Shown here: positions 25,724 through 32,364 of the stretch, piece after piece
Layout: each line of letters begins with the position of its first letter
Position numbering within the stretch: position 1 is the first letter of the stretch
Source: Streptomyces sp. cf386
Lineage (GTDB): Bacteria > Actinomycetota > Actinomycetes > Streptomycetales > Streptomycetaceae
Direction of reading: 5' to 3'
Assembly: GCF_900103585.1 (NCBI RefSeq)
Contig: NZ_FNHV01000033.1
Span: 21,746 to 85,745, forward strand
DNA: 64,000 nt
Position numbers and translations under genes: made by a program
Notes under the pieces: model-generated
The model's input: only the letters and a program-made list of their open reading frames with translations
Databases searched by the model: none
What the model was told of the DNA's origin: nothing

Positions 25724-26845
25724 TCAACGCAGCAGGAGCACGCTCCTGACGCCGGCGTGGTCCGAGGGCCACAGTCCTGACGGAGTGCGGTCCGCCTGGG
25801 TGTCGCCCACCCGGTTGCTCGCCAGCGCGGTGACGCCGCTGCCGCGGAAGAGCACGTAGTCGATGCGCTGGGCGAGGCTGGACGTGGGGTTGATCAGGTT
25901 GGCGGCCTGGCAGCAGGTGAAACCGGGGTTGCCGGGGCGGGTGGCAGTCCATGCGTCGGTGAAGTCGGCGGCCAGCAGGTGGTTGTAGGTCTGGGTGGTG
26001 GTCCCCGGTGTTGCGCCGACTCCGCCGGCGGCCGAGTTGAGGTCGCCGAGAAGCACGGTGGGGAGTGTGGTGTTCAGCGGGCCGGTGAGCAGTTCGTCGG
26101 CCTGTGCTTCCTGGACGGTGGGAGAGGCGGGCTCCAGATGGGTGGTGACCACCCGGGCGGTGTTGCCGCGCACGGTGGCGTCGGCAGCGACCCAGCCGCG
26201 CTCGACCCGGATGGGGACGTTGCCGGGCGGAACGCAGCCGAACAACGGGCGGCAGATGGGCACGTGGGCCTGGAACCGGGCGGCCTGAGGGTTGGCCACG
26301 GAGAAGACGCGCGCGGGCAGGTCGGTGCGGGCCAGGAGCACGTCGCGGTCGGTGAGCCGGATGTCCTGCAGACCGCCGCCGGGCAGGGAGCGCGGGGCCT
26401 CGAAGTCGCTGCCGACGGTGACGGTGGCCACGGCCGCGTAGTGCTTGCCCCGGGAGGCAAGCTTGTCGAGCAGGATCTGCAGGAAGTCGTACTCGACGTG
26501 GGTGGCGCTGCCCGGTCCGGCTGGTGTCTGGCTGCGCCACAGCACGGCTTCCTGGAGGCCCACGAGGTGGGGGTCGCTGCCGGCGATCTCGTCGGCCAAT
26601 GCCTCGGCGCGCTCGGGGAAGTTGGTCGCCTGGACGTTCGCGTATACCGCGGTCACCGCGGCGACGAGCGCTTGTGGGTTACCGGCGGCGAGGACGGGCG
26701 CGAGGTCGGCGCCCAGGTAGAGGTTGCGGGTCATGACCCGCAAAGGGGCGGGGGCCTCGGCGGCCGAGGCCGCAGGGAGTGACCCGGGTGTGAGGAGCAG
26801 GAGCGCGAGCGCGCCCAGGGCGGCTGTGAACCAACGGCGGAACAT
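25724..26845 (-). CDS. secreted endonuclease/exonuclease/phosphatase-family hydrolase
   Basis: A 373-aa protein with a signal peptide (FTAALGALALLLLTPGSLPA, cleavage near ASAAEA). The EEP fold follows: LRVMTRNLYLGADLAPV, DPHLVGLQEAVLW with the metal-binding Glu, TTHLEPASPTVQEAQADEL, TVLLGDLNSAAGG and a final PSDHAGVRSVL. Family members include DNase I-like nucleases, sphingomyelinases and inositol phosphatases. Two cysteine pairs (CRPLFGC, TCC) suggest disulphides. The start is ATG 26845 behind AAAGG; the open frame further upstream is not secretion-like. It lies within the inverted-repeat unit and is a passenger by position. Confidence 0.85.
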   Translation of the reverse strand: MFRRWFTAALGALALLLLTPGSLPAASAAEAPAPLRVMTRNLYLGADLAPVLAAGNPQALVAAVTAVYANVQATNFPERAEALADEIAGSDPHLVGLQEAVLWRSQTPAGPGSATHVEYDFLQILLDKLASRGKHYAAVATVTVGSDFEAPRSLPGGGLQDIRLTDRDVLLARTDLPARVFSVANPQAARFQAHVPICRPLFGCVPPGNVPIRVERGWVAADATVRGNTARVVTTHLEPASPTVQEAQADELLTGPLNTTLPTVLLGDLNSAAGGVGATPGTTTQTYNHLLAADFTDAWTATRPGNPGFTCCQAANLINPTSSLAQRIDYVLFRGSGVTALASNRVGDTQADRTPSGLWPSDHAGVRSVLLLR

Positions 26846-27039
26846 ACAAGCAGACCTTTCGGTGCATAGGCGATTAAAGTGCCTATCTTCGGCAACAGCT
26901 AAGGCGGCCGGACGCGATGTGTCGATCCAGATGTAGGCCGGGTAGCCGAAGCCCTTCGCAAGAAAGGGCTGCTCTGATGGGCGGATGGTGCCGACGGAGT
27001 CGACTCCGGGATCCCCATGAGGAAGAACGTGAACTTCTG

Positions 27040-27110
27040 GCTGGGGAATTACGTGACCGTCCACACCGCAACGACGTCATCCGGTTGATCCCTCTGCTCG
27101 ATGCGATTTG
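27040..27110 (+). pseudogene. internal transposase fragment (remnant)
   Basis: The plus strand encodes RNDVIRLIPLLDAI, matching RNDVTQLIPLLDAI of the intact transposase at about 28232-28275 on the other strand; about 39 of 44 bases agree. It is in the opposite orientation to the intact gene and lies between the two passenger genes. With the left-end remnant it indicates an older, plus-oriented copy of the same IS, interrupted or eroded. Confidence 0.75.
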
Positions 27111-27113
27111 CTG

Positions 27114-27842
27114 CTAGGGAATCCGGAACCTTGCGCACGTCGGCCCGCGCTGTGTGAGCGAGCCGCACTCGTCCTGGATTCCGTCGCCCGCATTGAGGGC
27201 CATGATGCTGATGCCTGCGGCCTGTGGTGGAAGGGACATCGGCATACTGACCCGCTGCTCGACCACGCCCTTGTCGTTGGGTCTGAGCTCGCTTGAGTAG
27301 GCGTCGACCGACTCAACAACAGGCTCGGACAAGTCGGCCCTGACAGCGTTTACAAACACATCAATGCTGGCGCCCGTCTCGACGCCGTCAGCATGAACAT
27401 CGAAACTTAATTTCAGATTGGACCGAGGGCCCTCGGCTTTGATGTGGGTGATGGTCGGCCGCCCGTTTCCCCCAGCAGCCTTTGCCGCGCCGATAACCGC
27501 CACGCTCAGAGCCGCCATATAGAGGATCACCCCGAGAATGAGCACAACGGTCTCCCACAGGTTGCCCCGCCGTGTGGGGTGGACGAGCAGAGCCACAATG
27601 CTGCAGACGATGGCGAGGATGGCGCAGAGCGAGGCCACATAGATGGGCCACGAGTCGTTGTTGAGGGCAACGAACACGACGTCGCTGCTGAGGCCGAGCA
27701 GGGTCATGACGCCGGCAACGGCGACGAGGGCGCCTGCCAGGATCTTAGCGACGTCGTCCAGGCGCTTTCCGATCCTGGCCTGGATCTCCTCGTACGTCGG
27801 GGCAGGTTCTTGTTCGCTGCCCCGCTGCGGTACCCCGTTCAT
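27114..27842 (-). CDS. three-helix membrane protein of unknown function
   Basis: A 242-aa protein: a hydrophilic N-terminus with a short coiled segment (TYEEIQARIGKRLDDVAKIL), three membrane helices (ILAGALVAVAGVMTLLGL, IYVASLCAILAIVCSIVALL, TVVLILGVILYMAALSVAVI), and a 115-aa C-terminal domain that would be extracytoplasmic. That domain has beta-type sequence (KLSFDVHADGVETGASIDVF) and two cysteines. A very strong AGGAGGAG site precedes ATG 27842. The gene is visibly lower in GC than the flanking chromosome, supporting acquisition. No family is recognised. Its stop codon abuts the transposase remnant ending at 27110. Confidence 0.75.
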   Translation of the reverse strand: MNGVPQRGSEQEPAPTYEEIQARIGKRLDDVAKILAGALVAVAGVMTLLGLSSDVVFVALNNDSWPIYVASLCAILAIVCSIVALLVHPTRRGNLWETVVLILGVILYMAALSVAVIGAAKAAGGNGRPTITHIKAEGPRSNLKLSFDVHADGVETGASIDVFVNAVRADLSEPVVESVDAYSSELRPNDKGVVEQRVSMPMSLPPQAAGISIMALNAGDGIQDECGSLTQRGPTCARFRIP

Positions 27843-27915
27843 TGCGCTCCTCCTGACCGCAGGCTCTGGGCGGTCAGCCGGTCGTCCGGCTGGCGTCCGG
27901 CCCTAGTGGAAGACG

Positions 27916-28784
27916 CTAGGCTCGGGTGAGAACCTCAGCGACCCGGAGTTGGGCCGGACAGACGAGTCTGAGGAACGCCTCGTGGGTGTCCGCCCTGCGT
28001 TCCCATCGGATGCGCAGTCGCCGGAAGCCGTGCAGTCAGGCGAACGTGCGCTCGACCACCCGCCGGTAAGTACCCAGCCCAGTGCCGTGCCGGGTGCCAC
28101 GGCGGGCGATGGCTGGAACGATGCCGCGAGCGCGGACCTGGTCGCGGTAGATGTCGTGGTCGTAGCCGCGGTCGGCGAACAGCGAGTCGGGCTTGCGGCG
28201 CGGACGACCCACCTGGCCGCGGACGGGCGGGATCGCATCGAGCAGCGGGATCAGCTGGGTGACGTCGTTGCGGTTGCCGCCGGTCAGCAGGACCGCGAGC
28301 GGGGTGCCGTGCCCGTCGGTGATCAGGTGGTGCTTCGAGCCGGCCCGGCCGCGGTCGACCGGCGACGGGCCCGTGTGCTGCCCCCTTTTGGCGCCCGGAC
28401 GTGGGAGGAGTCGACCACACAGCGAGACCAGTCCAGCCGTAAGGCCACGTTCAGCTCAGCAAGCAGGACCTCGTGCAGCCGCTGCCAGACACCGGCCTCG
28501 TTCCAATCCCGCAGCCTGCGCCAGCACGTCATGCCCGAGCCGAAGCCCAGCTTCCTGGGCAGGTACTCCCACTGGATCCCCGTGGGCAACACGTACAGGA
28601 TTCCGCACAGCACCTCCCGGTCCGGCAACGGCTTGCGGCCCGGATTCCGAAAGCGTCGCTCGCGCTGCGGAAGCAGCGGCTCCAAGCGGTCCCACAGCTC
28701 ATCCGACACGATCCACGGTGACGTCCCCACACCGGAACGAACGCTCAACTCCCGCCCCGGACGCGGCCACCAGGGCTGATCCAC
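27916..28784 (-). CDS. IS5-family DDE transposase, two frames joined by a -1 frameshift
   Basis: orfA (28784 to 28323) starts at GTG and reads MDQPWWPRPGRELSVRSG, SDELWDRLEPLLP and CVVDSSHVRAPKGG, which holds the first catalytic Asp. At AAAAGGGGG (minus strand, 28381-28389) the reading shifts back by one base into orfB (RGQHTGPSPVDRGRAGSKHH), which supplies SLFADRGYD (second Asp) and RRVVERTFAW (Glu) and ends at TAG 27916. With one base re-read the fusion is exactly 289 codons. The DDE triad and IS427-like organisation are intact, so the transposase is probably functional through programmed frameshifting. Upstream of orfA lies the right inverted repeat. Confidence 0.87.
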
Positions 28785-28803
28785 CTCATTGTGTTAGCCG
28801 TTG
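28776..28803 (-). repeat. right terminal inverted repeat
   Basis: Perfect 28-bp inverted copy of 25522-25549, followed by TTA at 28804-28806. It includes the transposase GTG and next two codons. Confidence 0.85.
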
Positions 28804-28955
28804 TTAGCGCCGAGGTCGGCTTCGATGCTCACGCCACGCGAGCGCCAAGTCCTCGACGGCATCAAGCTGGGTGCTGCTTCGCGTACCGAGGCCGTCATCG
28901 ACGGAATCAGGAGCGGTTGTATCAACCTGCAACGGTCGGTCAGGACAACGGTCAG

Positions 28956-29513
28956 TCAAGAAGCCCTGGGTGACGACTCTCGAGCGAGGGCGAGGACGAT
29001 CCGGGCCGTGGAGTCCACGAGTTCCTTGTCGATGGGCGCGCCGAACACGAGCGCCCGGTAGTACAGCGGGCCGAGCAGCAGATCCACGAGGTGGTCGAGG
29101 GTCCGGTCGTCGACGGTGAGGTCGAGATCGCGGGCGAGGAGTTCGCGCAGGCCGGCCGCGTCGCGTTCGCGTTGCTCCTTCAGGAAGCCGTCCCGCAGTG
29201 ACGTGGCCGTGTCGCTCTCCAGTTGGGCGTGCCCGAGCAGTGCCTGCAGCACCTGGCCGGCCGGCTCCTCGAAGAAGTCGGCCACACGCCGCAGATGGGA
29301 CGCGAGGTTCGCCTCGGCGCTCGCGGCCTCGTCCGTCCGCCACTCAAGGGCCTCACGGGCGTCGTCGATGAGTGTGTCCAGCAGGATGTCGACCTTCGAC
29401 TTCCACCAGCGGTAGATCGTCTGCTTGGCGACCCCCGCGCGCTGGGCGATTCCCTCGATGGTCAGACCGGTGAATCCTCGCTCGACGAGGAGATCATCCG
29501 CTGCGTGCAGCAC
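28956..29513 (-). CDS. TetR-family regulator, start uncertain
   Basis: A TetR regulator whose DNA-binding domain reads AADDLLVERGFTGLTIEGIA and RAGVAKQTIYRWWKSK. A ligand domain of about 140 aa follows, with LLGPLYYRALVFGAPIDKEL. The earliest safe start is GTG 29513, but that removes most of helix 1 (RSESVRLAVLHAAD). The frame is open to 29774, yet no ATG, GTG or TTG lies at the position where relatives begin; an ACG sits there (29564). It probably represses the MFS gene just upstream on the same strand, whose 3' end overlaps the extended frame. Confidence 0.82.
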   Translation of the reverse strand: MLHAADDLLVERGFTGLTIEGIAQRAGVAKQTIYRWWKSKVDILLDTLIDDAREALEWRTDEAASAEANLASHLRRVADFFEEPAGQVLQALLGHAQLESDTATSLRDGFLKEQRERDAAGLRELLARDLDLTVDDRTLDHLVDLLLGPLYYRALVFGAPIDKELVDSTARIVLALARESSPRAS

Positions 29514-29691
29514 CGCGAGCCGGACGCTCTCGCTGCGGCGTGGGCCGGTTCGGCTGATGACCGTGGTCTGTTCGCAGTCCGGTTGTGGCTTCCGCGTGGC
29601 GCTGATGGTCCCGTCAACCTTTCGAGTCGTGCGTCTGCTGAGAATTCTGGCACAGGGGCTCCACCGCGGACCCGTGTCCGGCCGGCCGGGC

Positions 29692-30918
29692 TCAGGCGGC
29701 CTTCCTGCCGGTTCGCACCAGGCTGAGCAGGACGCCGAGGGAAAGTGCGGCGACCACCGCGCTGAACGTCTCACCGGCGGGGCGCAGGCTGGTCTCGCGG
29801 ATCAGGACGCCCACGCCGATCGCGGGCACCGCGAGCATCGAGTACAGGATGGCGAAGAAGGTGGAGACCGACGCGCCGCGGTGCTGAGGGGCGCTGCGTG
29901 TGATGATGCTGCCGATGCCGTGGCCGACGGCGATTCCCGTCGCCAGCCCGTTGACGGCGGCGCCGATCAGCAGGGGTGCCAGGGTGCTGGTGGCCATCGA
30001 CGTGGCGATCAGGCCGGCGGCGACGATCAGCCCCACGCAGGACGTGGGCAGAGCGGTGGCGGGCTTGAGGACGCGGACCAGGAGCTGGCCGAACGCGGTG
30101 CATGCGAAGGCGATGAACACCACGAGGCCGGTCAGCGCATGGCTGGGCTCGTCCAGCACCGTGCCCAGGAACAGGCCGGTCACGGCGGTCAGGACGCCGA
30201 GCACGGCGAAGCCCGAACCGGCCGCCATCGCCGAGCGCAGGAAGTCCGAGCGGATCTCGCCCGGCACGTGCAGCGGCTGGAACTGCAACGAGAAGCCGGA
30301 GCGGTGCTCGGAGCTCTCTCCGTTCACCATGACCCCGAGCATGCCGATGGCGGCCAGAGCGAGCATGACGACCCAGGGCGTGCGCAGCGGGGATGGGGCG
30401 ACGTCGGCCAGGATGCCGGCCAGCAGCGTGCCGCAGGCCAGGCCGCCCATGTTCGCGAACAGTGCGACGGTGGCGGGCTTCACGCGGGCGTCCGGCCCGA
30501 GCCGTTCCGCGAGCGAGGCGGTGGCGGCGCCGGTCACCAGAGCCGCCGAGAAGCCGGAGATGACCCGGGCGACGAGCATGGCTCCGACGTTCTCGGCGTA
30601 CAGGAAGACGACCGCGGCGCACACGGACAGCAGCGTGGCCGCGATCAGCACGGGGCGGCGTCCCACCTGGTCCGAGAGTCGCCCGAGGGCCAGCAGGCCG
30701 ACGACGACGCCGAGCGCGTAGACGGCGAAGACCACGGTCACGGTGAAGGGCGTGAAGTCGAACTCGGCGCCGTAGAGCGGGTAGAGGGGGGTCGGTGCGG
30801 TGGTGCCCGCCATGGTGATCCATAAGGCGAAGGCCACGCTGAACACGGCGAGCCCGTCGCCCCTCACCCTCTCTGGTGTGCTGGTCCGGTCCATGGAGTG
30901 GACGGTCGGGTTCCCCAC
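29692..30918 (-). CDS. MFS drug-efflux-type transporter
   Basis: A 408-aa major facilitator with 12 predicted helices. Motif A is LGRLSDQVGRRPVL between helices 2 and 3; the first helix is VFSVAFALWITMAGTTAPTP, and GFSAALVTGAATASLAERLG in helix 5 resembles motif C of antiporters. It probably exports a hydrophobic compound by proton antiport. The start is GTG 30918 (GAGG nearby); ATG 30894 is an alternative. It is transcribed with the TetR gene downstream from the promoter at 31003-31031. Confidence 0.88.
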   Translation of the reverse strand: MGNPTVHSMDRTSTPERVRGDGLAVFSVAFALWITMAGTTAPTPLYPLYGAEFDFTPFTVTVVFAVYALGVVVGLLALGRLSDQVGRRPVLIAATLLSVCAAVVFLYAENVGAMLVARVISGFSAALVTGAATASLAERLGPDARVKPATVALFANMGGLACGTLLAGILADVAPSPLRTPWVVMLALAAIGMLGVMVNGESSEHRSGFSLQFQPLHVPGEIRSDFLRSAMAAGSGFAVLGVLTAVTGLFLGTVLDEPSHALTGLVVFIAFACTAFGQLLVRVLKPATALPTSCVGLIVAAGLIATSMATSTLAPLLIGAAVNGLATGIAVGHGIGSIITRSAPQHRGASVSTFFAILYSMLAVPAIGVGVLIRETSLRPAGETFSAVVAALSLGVLLSLVRTGRKAA

Positions 30919-30985
30919 TGCTGTGGCCTCTCATGAGCGGTCGTAGGCGGAAGACGACGCGCGGCGCGATCAAGGCGAGACTTAC

Positions 30986-31031
30986 CGTTGCGTCTATTCA
31001 AGAGACTAGACTAGTCGTTGCGTCTATTCAA
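30986..31031 (-). promoter_or_regulatory. promoter and palindromic operator of the MFS-tetR operon
   Basis: On the minus strand TTGAAT (31031-31026), a 17-bp spacer and TAGTCT (31008-31003) form a good vegetative promoter. GACTAGACTAGTC (31004-31016), a perfect 13-bp palindrome, covers the -10. A 16-bp direct repeat, CGTTGCGTCTATTCAA on the plus strand, flanks it at 30986-31001 and 31016-31031 (30-bp period). This is the likely TetR site. Confidence 0.78.
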
Positions 31032-31051
31032 TGGGGTGTGCATCCATCGGC

Positions 31052-31102
31052 GGGGTGCTTGGGATCAACGGGTGCTTGGGATCAACGGGTGCCTGGGATC
31101 AG
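31052..31102. repeat. three 17-bp tandem repeats
   Basis: The unit CGGGTGCTTGGGATCAA occurs three times end to end with 1-2 changes, between the MFS promoter and the stop of the next gene. It is probably non-coding. Confidence 0.85.
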
Positions 31103-31125
31103 CGGGGTGCTCGCCGGATCTCGCG

Positions 31126-32172
31126 TCAGAGCATCTTGCGCTGCACCATGATCGACAGTACGAGTGCGCCCGGCAGCAGGGGGACCCACACCGTCAGGAC
31201 GCGATAGCCGATGACGGTGGCCGCGGCGAGGCCCATCGGGGCGCCGAAGGTGACCATCATGAACACCAGAGCCGCGTCCACGGGGCCGATGCCGCCCGGT
31301 GCCGGTACGGCACCCACCGCGGTGCTGGCCAGGAGGAGGGCGAGGGTCACCTGCGTCCAGGACAGCGGCAGACCGAGCGCGAAGCCGACCGAGGCGATCA
31401 CGCTCGCCTGGAGCAGCGGGGTGGCGGCCGCCCCGCCCCAGAGGGCGAGGACGCGGCTGGGCCGGGTGTGCAGGATCCGGGCGTCGGTCAGGGCGGTGCG
31501 TACGAAGCAGACGAGGGGGCGGCGCAGGGGGCGTACGGTCGCCGCGAGGATGCCCGCTGTGGCGAGCACAGCCGTCACGCCGAGGGCCACCAGGAGCAAC
31601 GTCCGCCTGTTCGGGACGAGTTCGCCCAGGTGCAGCAGCTCGGGGAAGGCCACGAGGAAGCCGAGCAGCACCGCCGTCTTCGCGATCGGTTTGACCAGCG
31701 AGTACAGGGCGAGCGAGGCGGTGCCGCGGGCCAGGGGTATGCCCTGGCTCTGCAGGAAACGCAGGGTGACGGCGTGGGCGCCGATGCTGGCCGGCAGCAC
31801 CTGGTTGGCGGCGCCGGCCGCGAACTGCGACGCGAGCAGCCGGCCGGGCGGCAGCCGCTCCGGAATGGCCCCCTGGCGGACGACCGCGGCGACCACCCAG
31901 CCCATGCAGGTGAAGAAGAGGCCGGAGAGCAGCCACCACGGGTCGGCGGAGGCGAGCCGGGTCGCCCCGTCGTGGACGGTGTGCCAGTCGGCCGCCGCCC
32001 AAGCGCCGATCAGCAGGAGCGGGAGCAGGGTGAGCGCGTGGCGGGTGAGGCGGGCGGGGGAGAAGCGGGTGCGGTGGGCAGGGGAGAGGGGAGGGAGCGG
32101 GGAGTGGGCCGGAGCGGGGGCGGCCGTGGCGGGCAGCGGTCCGGGGAGATCGCTGAGCGGGAGCGAGGACAC
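31126..32172 (-). CDS. UPF0104/lysylphosphatidylglycerol-synthase-like membrane protein
   Basis: A 348-aa protein with about eight helices after a Pro-rich cytoplasmic N-terminus. It has GWVVAAVVRQGAIPERLPPGRL, FAAGAANQVLPASIGAHAVT and the UPF0104/AglD-type signature AVPAPGGIGPVDAALVFMM ... GYRVLTVWVPLLPG. This is the integral-membrane half seen in MprF-like flippases and in AglD; no catalytic LPG-synthase domain is attached, so a transport or accessory role in lipid metabolism is more likely than lysyl transfer. The start is GTG 32172. It lies 192 bp downstream of the 785-aa gene, and co-transcription is possible. Confidence 0.82.
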   Translation of the reverse strand: MSSLPLSDLPGPLPATAAPAPAHSPLPPLSPAHRTRFSPARLTRHALTLLPLLLIGAWAAADWHTVHDGATRLASADPWWLLSGLFFTCMGWVVAAVVRQGAIPERLPPGRLLASQFAAGAANQVLPASIGAHAVTLRFLQSQGIPLARGTASLALYSLVKPIAKTAVLLGFLVAFPELLHLGELVPNRRTLLLVALGVTAVLATAGILAATVRPLRRPLVCFVRTALTDARILHTRPSRVLALWGGAAATPLLQASVIASVGFALGLPLSWTQVTLALLLASTAVGAVPAPGGIGPVDAALVFMMVTFGAPMGLAAATVIGYRVLTVWVPLLPGALVLSIMVQRKML

Positions 32173-32364
32173 AGCGCGGTCGTCCTTCCGCGTCCCACCC
32201 GCGCGGACGCGGGGCGGACGGCTAGAGGGAGGGCGAGGCAGGAGGGGACGACGGAAACGTGCCCGTTCGACGTGACGCCGTGGTGTCCGGGAGCGGAAGC
32301 GGCGTCGGCGAGCGGGCGACGTGGTCCTGCTACGGATGGTGCCCGCGAGCCGCCGCCTTCACCC

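Larger units (their letters stand above)
25522..28803. mobile_element. candidate 3.28-kb IS5-like unit with passenger genes
   Basis: The segment is bounded by 28-bp perfect inverted repeats (25522-25549 and 28776-28803, each beginning CAACGGCTAACAC from the outside). TTA flanks both ends (25519-25521 and 28804-28806), the size of an IS5-group target duplication. Inside are a frameshifted DDE transposase next to the right end, a membrane protein and a secreted EEP-family hydrolase, all leftward, with lower GC than the chromosome. No inverted repeat is visible at the inner end of the transposase gene (27840-27916), which favours the long unit. The alternative is two inverted copies of one IS, the left one decayed: remnants at 25541-25590 and 27040-27110 support that. 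Confidence 0.6.

Noticed and set aside
25194..26540. Long minus-strand frame across the EEP hydrolase gene
   Set aside because: Shadow of the hydrolase frame that runs on into degenerate sequence; no conserved motif.
27850..27920. Inner inverted repeat of the IS near the transposase stop
   Set aside because: GACGCTAGG...TGAG shows only scattered matches to the terminal repeat; not convincing.
28825..28870. LuxR-type HTH start (MLTPRERQVLDGI) on the plus strand
   Set aside because: Only the first dozen residues resemble a GerE helix-turn-helix; the rest does not, and the stretch is short. At most a remnant.
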